From Enemella evansiae (lineage in GTDB: Bacteria > Actinomycetota > Actinomycetes > Propionibacteriales > Propionibacteriaceae), in contig NZ_NMVP01000012.1 in assembly GCF_002250705.1 (NCBI RefSeq), positions 248,001 through 312,000 on the forward strand: 64,000 nucleotides of DNA, in the 5' to 3' direction. The position numbers and the translations under genes are program-made. Below, piece after piece: positions 58,617 through 64,000 of this stretch; within the stretch, counting starts at the first letter, position 1, and each line of letters starts with the position of its first letter. The notes under the pieces were generated by a model. The model searched no databases. It saw nothing but the letters and a program-made list of their open reading frames with translations, and was not told the DNA's origin.

Positions 58617-59506
58617 GACCGGTCTCCTCGGGGGTCGAAGGCGTCCCGGGCGCCGTCACCGAACAGGTTGAACGCCAAGGTGGCGAGCACGATGAACAGG
58701 CCCGGAAAGACCGCCAGCCAGGGCGCGGGGAACAGGAAGGACTGGGCCGCCGACAGCATCACACCCAGCGACGGGGTCGGCGGTTGCACACCGAGACCGA
58801 GATAGCTGAGCACGGCCTCGGACAGGATGGCCGCCGGGATGGCGACGGTGAGCTGGACGATCAGCGCGGAGGCGGAGTTGGGCAGCACGTGCTGCACCAG
58901 TGCCCGCAGCGGCGTACCCCCGTTGGCGATCGCCGCGGCGACATAGTCGCTGTCCCGCAACCGCAGCGCCTCGGCCCGTGAAACCCGAACCAGGGCGGGG
59001 ATCTGGGCGATCGCGACCGCGATCGTGGCGTTCGTCAGCGAGGGGCCGAGGATGGCGGCCAGGCCGACCGCCAGGATCAGGAACGGGAAGGCGAGCAGCA
59101 CATCGGTGAGCCGGGAGACCACGGTGTCGAGCCAGCCGCCGAAGTAGCCGGCGAGCATGCCCAGCGGGATGCCGACCAGCCCGGCGATCAGCACCGCCAG
59201 CAGCCCGACCTGCAGCGAGGCGCGCAGCCCGAAGAGGATCCGGGACAGCTGATCGCGGCCCAGGTCGTCGGTGCCGAACCAGTGCGCCGGGCTCGGCTGC
59301 TGGAGGGCGCTGTTGAAGTCCGGCCGGGCATAGTCGTAGGGGGTGAGCAGCGGTGCCAGGATCGCGGCCAGGATCATCAGCAGCGCGATCACCCCACCGG
59401 CCAGGGCCAGCTTGTTGCGGACCAGCCGGCGCAGCAGGATCTGGCTGCGGGACTGGGGTTTCGGCGCGGCCGCGGTGACCGCGGTGCCCACTGCTGCGCT
59501 GCTCAT
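58613..59506 (-). CDS. Oligopeptide/dipeptide ABC transporter permease (DppC type)
   Basis: A 297-residue permease with about six helices. The N-terminal OppC region is LLRRLVRNKLALAGGVIALL, then HWFGTDDLGRDQLSRILFGLR. The EAA loop is near VRVSRAEALRLRDSDYV. It is coupled by ATGA overlaps on both sides. Confidence 0.92.
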   Translation of the reverse strand: MSSAAVGTAVTAAAPKPQSRSQILLRRLVRNKLALAGGVIALLMILAAILAPLLTPYDYARPDFNSALQQPSPAHWFGTDDLGRDQLSRILFGLRASLQVGLLAVLIAGLVGIPLGMLAGYFGGWLDTVVSRLTDVLLAFPFLILAVGLAAILGPSLTNATIAVAIAQIPALVRVSRAEALRLRDSDYVAAAIANGGTPLRALVQHVLPNSASALIVQLTVAIPAAILSEAVLSYLGLGVQPPTPSLGVMLSAAQSFLFPAPWLAVFPGLFIVLATLAFNLFGDGARDAFDPRGDRS

Positions 59507-60459
59507 CGGCTGCCTCCGGCGAGTCGGATCCGCGGGTCGAGGACCGAGTAGGTCAGGTCGACCAGCAGGTTGATCAGGATGTAGGCGAAGGAGGTCAGCA
59601 GCACCACGGCCTGGATCACCGGGTAGTCACGCTGGAAGACCCCGTCCAGGGTGAGTTTCCCGAAACCGGGGAGGGTGAACACCTGCTCGGTGACGACGGC
59701 GCCGGCGATCAGGTTGCCGAGTTGCAGACCGAGCACCGTGACCACGGTGATCAGGCTGTTCCGCAGGGCGTGCGAGACCAGCACTTCGCGGCCCAGCAGG
59801 CCCTTGGCGCGGGCGGTACGCACATAGTCGGCGGACAGCGAGTCGAGCAGTCCGGAACGGGTCTGGCGCATCACGACCGCCGACAGCCCGGAGCCGAGCA
59901 CGATTGCGGGCAGGATCATCCGCTGCAGATTCTCCAACGGGGACACGCCGAATGGCACGAAACCGGAGGCGGGCAGCAGCGGGATCGCCACCGCGAAGGC
60001 CAGGATCAGCAGGATGCCGAACCAGAAGTTGGGGACCGACAGGCCGAGCAGGGCGAGTCCATTGGCGAACCACTCGGCGGGCCGGCCGCGCCTCACCGCG
60101 GCCAGGGTGCCGGTGGCGATGCCGAGCACGGTGGCGAAGAGCATCGACAGCAGGGCGAGTTCGATGGTGACCGGCAGGGCGCTGACGATCTGGTCCAGGA
60201 CCGGTACGCCGGTCCGCGCGGAGTTGCCGAAATCCAACCGGATCGCCCGGGAGATCCAGATCAGGTATTGCAGGATCACCGGCTTGTCCAGACCGTACTG
60301 GTCGCGTACCGCCTGGATGGCCTCCGGGCTGCGGTCCTCGCCGGCCATCACCAGTGCCGGATCTCCTGGAATGGCACGGATTCCGGCGAACACCACGAAG
60401 CTGACCAGCAGCATCGTGACCAGCGCCTGACCCAGCCGGTTGAGCAGGTAGCGCGTCAT
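59503..60459 (-). CDS. Oligopeptide/dipeptide ABC transporter permease (DppB type)
   Basis: A 318-residue permease with about six helices. It opens with MTRYLLNRLGQALVTMLL and has the family stretch GIRAIPGDPALVMAG and the EAA loop DYVRTARAKGLLGREVLVSHA. ATG 60459 overlaps the binding-protein stop. The longer frame upstream is a shadow of that gene. Confidence 0.92.
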   Translation of the reverse strand: MTRYLLNRLGQALVTMLLVSFVVFAGIRAIPGDPALVMAGEDRSPEAIQAVRDQYGLDKPVILQYLIWISRAIRLDFGNSARTGVPVLDQIVSALPVTIELALLSMLFATVLGIATGTLAAVRRGRPAEWFANGLALLGLSVPNFWFGILLILAFAVAIPLLPASGFVPFGVSPLENLQRMILPAIVLGSGLSAVVMRQTRSGLLDSLSADYVRTARAKGLLGREVLVSHALRNSLITVVTVLGLQLGNLIAGAVVTEQVFTLPGFGKLTLDGVFQRDYPVIQAVVLLTSFAYILINLLVDLTYSVLDPRIRLAGGSR

Positions 60460-62108
60460 GAGGTGTACCCCGCTTCGGTGATCCGGATGATGCCGTCGCG
60501 ATAGACGCGGATGCCGCTGATCTGCTGGGTGGCGACGACCAGATTCGATTGGCGATAGAGATAGATCAGCGGTGCGTCCTCGGCGACCACGTCGATCAGC
60601 TGCTTGTAGATGTCGCGCCGGGCGGCGGTGTCGTTGGTGGCGACACCTTTCTTGATCAGGTCGTCGACCTGCGGGTTGCCATAACCGGAGTAGTTGTTGG
60701 CGGCACCGGTCTTCACGAAGCGGGTGATGTTGCCGTCCGGGTCGATCCGGCCGGACCAGCCGGCCGCCAGGGCCTGGAACTGGCCGTCCTGGGAGGTGGA
60801 CAGCGAGCTCGCGAACTCCATCGGCCGCAGCTTCACCTCGAAGCCGGCCTCCGCGGTCATCGCCTGGATGACCTGGCCGATCCGGCTCGACTCGGGGGTG
60901 TTCGGGATCGTCAGTTCGAGCGGAATCGGTGTGGGTACGCCGGTTTCGGCGATCAGTTGCCTGGCGCGTTGCAGGTCGCGTGGCGCGCACGCGGACTGGG
61001 CCGGGTCGGCGTATTCGGTACCGGGTGCGATCGGCGTACAGGCCGGTTGGTAGAGGCCCTGGAAGACGATGGTGTTCAGCAGATTGCGGTCGATGGCGAG
61101 GCTGAACGCCTGGCGGAGCCGTTTGTCACCTGCCATCGCGCTGTTCACCGGACCCGGGGGATTGCCTATCCCATTGGCATTGTTGAGGTTGAAGTAGATG
61201 CCCTGGTAGCCGAGCGAGCCGGAGCTGAAGAGTTGCAGGGCGTTGTCACCGGCCATCGATCCGACACTGACCGGATCCATCTGGTCGCCGACCTGGACGT
61301 CGCGGGAGCGCAGGTTCGACAACCGGACGCTGCCGTCGGTGATGATCCGATAGACCACCTGCTGCAGCCCGACCTGGTCCGCGGCATAGTAGTTGGGATC
61401 CTTGTCCAGCACGATGCGGTCACCGGGGATCCGTTCACTGAAACGGAATGCTCCGATGCAGACCGGCCGCTGGGAGAACTCGTCACCCAGTTCGGTGAGC
61501 GCCTTGGGTGACATCACCATGCCCGCGCGATCGGCGAGCACCGAGAGCAGGGAGGCGTCCGGTTGTTTGAGTTTCAGCACCACCGTGCCCGGGTCGGGTG
61601 CGTTGATCGAGGCGACGTTGGCGAGTTCGCTGCGTCGGCCGGAGGTCTTGAGAGTGAGGTGCCGGTCCAGGCTGGTCTTCACCGCGGCGGCGTCCATCAG
61701 GGTGCCGTCGGCGAACTTCAGACCCTGCCGGATCGGGATCGTCACCGTCTTCTGGTCCGCGCTGATGCTCGCGGGGGCGGCCGCGAGCTGGGGCACGATC
61801 TGCAGATTCTGGTCGAGGTCGTAGAGCTTCTCGCACATCGAGGCGAACACCTGCCGGGCCACCAACGTCGAGGAGCGGGTGGGGTCGAGCCGATCGGGGT
61901 CGCTGGCCAGCGCGATCTGCAGGGTGCCACCGGGGCGTACCGGCCGCAGATCGGTGAGCCGGTCACCCTCCAGCTTCGCCCCGGTCGGGCCCAACGGCGC
62001 ACAGCCGGCCAGCAGCAGTCCGAGCAGCCCCAGCAGGGCGGGCAGCACCAGCCTCGGCCGCTGGCGCGGGCGGGCTGCGCTGGATCTGTCGTGCCGATGC
62101 ACTCCCAT
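60456..62108 (-). CDS. Peptide ABC transporter substrate-binding lipoprotein (family 5)
   Basis: A 550-residue binding protein. An Arg-rich N-terminus and hydrophobic stretch end in the lipobox LLLAGC. The family 5 landmarks are PDRLDPTRSSTLVARQVFASM and GLKFADGTLMDAAAVKTSLDRH. It captures a peptide or similar solute for the importer. ATG 62108 is used because the GntR-type palindrome lies directly upstream (62118-62127) and would be inside a longer gene. With GGT as the last gene, gamma-glutamyl peptides are a plausible ligand (inference). Confidence 0.9.
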   Translation of the reverse strand: MGVHRHDRSSAARPRQRPRLVLPALLGLLGLLLAGCAPLGPTGAKLEGDRLTDLRPVRPGGTLQIALASDPDRLDPTRSSTLVARQVFASMCEKLYDLDQNLQIVPQLAAAPASISADQKTVTIPIRQGLKFADGTLMDAAAVKTSLDRHLTLKTSGRRSELANVASINAPDPGTVVLKLKQPDASLLSVLADRAGMVMSPKALTELGDEFSQRPVCIGAFRFSERIPGDRIVLDKDPNYYAADQVGLQQVVYRIITDGSVRLSNLRSRDVQVGDQMDPVSVGSMAGDNALQLFSSGSLGYQGIYFNLNNANGIGNPPGPVNSAMAGDKRLRQAFSLAIDRNLLNTIVFQGLYQPACTPIAPGTEYADPAQSACAPRDLQRARQLIAETGVPTPIPLELTIPNTPESSRIGQVIQAMTAEAGFEVKLRPMEFASSLSTSQDGQFQALAAGWSGRIDPDGNITRFVKTGAANNYSGYGNPQVDDLIKKGVATNDTAARRDIYKQLIDVVAEDAPLIYLYRQSNLVVATQQISGIRVYRDGIIRITEAGYTS

Positions 62109-62117
62109 GACGGGAGA

Positions 62118-62132
62118 CGGTATACCGAATAC
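62118..62132. promoter_or_regulatory. Probable GntR operator, copy 2
   Basis: CGGTATACCGAATAC matches the site at 54053-54067 at 13 of 15 bases, including the full palindrome CGGTATACCG. It lies nine bases upstream of the binding-protein start codon, well placed to block transcription or translation initiation. Confidence 0.7.
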
Positions 62133-62193
62133 CAATCTGGCGGTAGAGGGTTACCAGAATGTGTCCGGCTCATCCGCGGCGACAGCGCACCCC

Positions 62194-62293
62194 ACGTTCA
62201 TCGAATAGGTCGCGCAGCGAGGCTTCCTCACGTTCATCGAGTAGCGCGGTATGCGGAGCGGAGCGGAGCAATACCGCGCGTGTCGAGATGAAC
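62194..62293. repeat. Family A hairpin cluster 9, in a divergent promoter region
   Basis: A half copy (62194-62220) is followed by a full long-type copy (62230-62293; inner stem GCGCGGTAT/ATACCGCGC). It is the only cluster not beside a stop codon: it lies between divergent starts at 62108 and 62385. Confidence 0.85.
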
Positions 62294-62303
62294 CCCAGAA
62301 AAG

Positions 62304-62312
62304 TTATCCACA
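62304..62312 (+). promoter_or_regulatory. Single consensus DnaA-box-like site
   Basis: TTATCCACA, a perfect match to the 9-base DnaA box, lies 73 bases before the DUF222/HNH start. No other box clusters with it, so this is not an origin. It could regulate the gene or be chance. Confidence 0.4.
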
Positions 62313-62384
62313 GATTTCCAGATTCCTTTGCAGGACGGGGAATCCGGGCCAGCACTGTCAGACCCCTCGTGTTGGATCGATCGT

Positions 62385-63758
62385 ATGGACAGCACCGCAG
62401 CAGCCATGATCGAGACCGCGACCGCGGTCGATGATCTGCTGCGCCAACTCCTCGCGATGGACGACCGGCTCCTCACCGACGAACAACGCCTCCACCTGGG
62501 CGAGCTCAACGAGCAGATCACCGCCCGCCTGCACGCCCACACCACCCGCACCCTGGCCGGCATCGACCAGGCTGATGCGTCGAAACACGTGCATGGGGTG
62601 TGCACCACCACCTGGATGCGGGAACGCCACGCCTACTCCGGACCGGAGGCGTCCGGGGTGCTGCGGGAAGCGATCCGGATCGTCAACGCACCACTGGTGT
62701 GGGAAGGGCTCGCGCAGGCCAGGGTGTCCCCACGGCAGACGACCGCGATCCTCACCGCGCTGAAACACCTCCCGCCGGAGTTGCCGGCCTCCCAGGAGGT
62801 CGCGGCGCAGCAGACGATGGTGGATCAGGCCCAGCAGTTCGGTCCGTCCGAGCTGCGGGTGCTGGGTGTCCGGTTGGTCGAGGTGGTCGACCCCGACCAC
62901 GCGGATGCATTGTTGGAGCGGCGGTTGGAGCAGCAGGAAGCCGCGGCGCGCCGGAACCGGGAGTTGCATCTGTATCCCGATGGGATGGGCTCCACCATCA
63001 TCAAAGGACGACTGCCGATTGCCGAGGGCGAGAAGCTCTTCGCCCTGCTGGATTCACTGGTGGACAAGAACAAGACCGACGAACCACCGGTGTGCGGGTC
63101 GTACTGCACCGGCCCGTCCTGCGGCCTGTGCGGCGGCCGACCCTCCCGGTCGATGCGCCGTGCCGACGCGCTGCTGGAGCTCGCCCAGGCGTACGCCGAC
63201 GCCTGCCACGCGCCGGCACGGGGTTCGGACCGGGCACGGGTCAACGTGACCGTCGATATCGAGACCCTGGTGCGTGGCATCGGCTACATCGACACTCCCG
63301 CCGGCCCGATGTCGGCCCAGCAACTCCGCCTGCTGGCCTGCGATGCCGAGATCATCCCGGTGGTCCTCAACTCCATCGGCGTTCCGCTGGATGTCGGGAA
63401 GGCGCAGCGGTTCTTCGAGAGCGAGTTGCGGGCCGCGCTCGTCGCCCGCGACGGTGGCTGTGCTTTTCCCGGCTGCGATCAGCCGGCCCGGCGCTGCGAC
63501 GCCCACCACATCCGACCGTGGGTGTGGGGCGGGCCGACCAGCCTCGACAACGGCGTCCTCCTCTGCCCGCACCACCACGCCCTGGTGGAACCGTCGAGAA
63601 CCCAACTGCACAACGACAACCGCTGGGAGGTACGGATCAACCCCGAGGACCGGCTGCCGGAGTTCCTGCCACCACAGGGATTGGAGCGGAACCGCCGACC
63701 GCGGCGGCATCTCCGGCATCGACTGCGGCAGTATCCCATCGGGGACGAGGATCATTGA
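62385..63758 (+). CDS. DUF222/HNH endonuclease domain protein (13E12 repeat family-like)
   Basis: A 457-residue protein. The N-terminal DUF222 region is helical. A Cys cluster (GSYCTGPSCGLCGG) lies near residue 245. The C-terminal HNH nuclease domain has CAFPGCDQPARRCDAHHIRPW and LLCPHHHALVE, with all metal and catalytic His present. Such genes are multi-copy in actinobacteria; function is unknown and they are often suspected selfish or repair-linked nucleases. ATG 62385 is preferred over the upstream in-frame codon. It is bracketed by family A hairpins at 62194-62293 and 63760-63802. Confidence 0.9.
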   Translation: MDSTAAAMIETATAVDDLLRQLLAMDDRLLTDEQRLHLGELNEQITARLHAHTTRTLAGIDQADASKHVHGVCTTTWMRERHAYSGPEASGVLREAIRIVNAPLVWEGLAQARVSPRQTTAILTALKHLPPELPASQEVAAQQTMVDQAQQFGPSELRVLGVRLVEVVDPDHADALLERRLEQQEAAARRNRELHLYPDGMGSTIIKGRLPIAEGEKLFALLDSLVDKNKTDEPPVCGSYCTGPSCGLCGGRPSRSMRRADALLELAQAYADACHAPARGSDRARVNVTVDIETLVRGIGYIDTPAGPMSAQQLRLLACDAEIIPVVLNSIGVPLDVGKAQRFFESELRAALVARDGGCAFPGCDQPARRCDAHHIRPWVWGGPTSLDNGVLLCPHHHALVEPSRTQLHNDNRWEVRINPEDRLPEFLPPQGLERNRRPRRHLRHRLRQYPIGDEDH

Positions 63759-63759
63759 C

Positions 63760-63802
63760 GGTTCATCTCGACACGGTCGCAGAGCGACCTACTCGATGAA
63801 CG
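63760..63802. repeat. Family A hairpin cluster 10
   Basis: A single short copy with outer arms GTTCATC/GATGAAC and inner stem GGTCGC/GCGACC around AGA. It lies between the HNH stop (ending 63758) and the convergent HIT-family stop (63812-63814). Confidence 0.88.
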
Positions 63803-63811
63803 TGGGTGACG

Positions 63812-64000
63812 TCAGCTCGCCCGCTCGCGCACGGCACCGCTGTGCACGTGGATGTGCAGATGCTTGGAGTCCTGATAGGCACCGAGATTGGTGAGCACCG
63901 CGGCGGCGCCGTGCTCCCGTTCCACCTCGCGCGCCACCGATTGGACGACCGCGAACAGGGCCCGCAACTGATCCTCGTCGGCCGCACCGGCGGTGGTCAG
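63812..64000 (-). CDS. HIT-family (histidine triad) protein, 3' end only
   Basis: The last 62 codons of a gene whose 5' end lies beyond the window. The frame ends with VLTNLGAYQDSKHLHIHVHSG, which holds the histidine triad HxHxH active site of HIT nucleotide hydrolases/transferases, followed by AVRERAS and the stop. These enzymes split nucleoside phosphoramidates or dinucleotides. The frame was read directly from the minus strand. The stop is 9 bases from a family A hairpin. Confidence 0.82.
   Translation of the reverse strand: MTTAGAADEDQLRALFAVVQSVAREVEREHGAAAVLTNLGAYQDSKHLHIHVHSGAVRERAS

Noticed and set aside
62304..62312. Replication origin
   Set aside because: Only one DnaA-box match, no AT-rich unwinding region and no dnaA, dnaN or parAB genes.

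Overview
The window is high-GC DNA with frequent GTG starts, many 4-bp stop/start overlaps and strong codon bias. It is a bacterial chromosome, almost certainly an actinobacterium. An Ig/FN3-MoxR-DUF58-transglutaminase-like-PP2C-FHA set, a bifunctional-type dCTP deaminase, a 13E12-like DUF222/HNH gene, a large membrane (Fe-S) reductase and a LAxTG-like C-terminus point to the Propionibacteriales or a neighbour. That placement is inference. No rRNA, tRNA, CRISPR array, prophage or insertion sequence was seen.

Layout. (i) 0-7 kb: membrane (Fe-S) reductase with a repeat-built tail, a ClC-type channel, a TetR regulator and a divergent cytochrome P450. (ii) 6.8-15.9 kb: a seven-gene minus-strand operon with a divergent LacI regulator. 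It encodes a ribose-type ABC importer, two Gfo/Idh/MocA oxidoreductases and two sugar isomerase/epimerase-fold enzymes, and its composition matches the known levoglucosan-to-glucose pathway. (iii) 15.9-25.4 kb: an IclR-headed operon with a CUT1 ABC importer, a 900-residue unassigned carbohydrate-active protein, a GH88/105 unsaturated uronyl hydrolase, KduI and KduD. It takes up oligosaccharides and channels unsaturated uronic acids to 2-keto-3-deoxygluconate. (iv) 25.6-32.3 kb: an ArsR/FAD-oxidase/SDR operon divergent from an MFS carrier, a YchJ-like protein, an MHS-type carrier and dcd. (v) 32.4-50.4 kb: the envelope cluster (FHA-RDD protein, dead transglutaminase-like membrane protein, DUF58, MoxR, a 1932-residue Ig/FN3 protein, PP2C phosphatase, FHA/zinc-ribbon protein, GH73 hydrolase). 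It is interrupted by a broken surface-protein gene, an unknown membrane protein and a UbiA prenyltransferase. (vi) 50.6-62.1 kb: an ATP-grasp/esterase pair, a BASS transporter divergent from a GntR regulator, and a dipeptide-type ABC operon ending in a gamma-glutamyltransferase. A shared 10-bp palindrome links the GntR gene to that operon. (vii) 62.4-64 kb: a DUF222/HNH gene and the 3' end of a HIT-family gene.

Two repeat families overlie the genes. Family A is a hairpin with conserved outer arms (TCATCGAGTAG / CTCGACACG-type) and inner stems that differ between loci but stay paired. Ten clusters occur, nine of them at or within a few bases of a stop codon, and two genes take their C-terminal codons from it. 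Family B is a short element read as the peptide (T)SAERARNERVEA. A 41-bp version is identical in two unrelated genes at the same reading frame, and related units are amplified in the tail of the first gene. These repeats, the pseudo-transglutaminase, the two sugar operons and the GntR regulon are the main points of interest.
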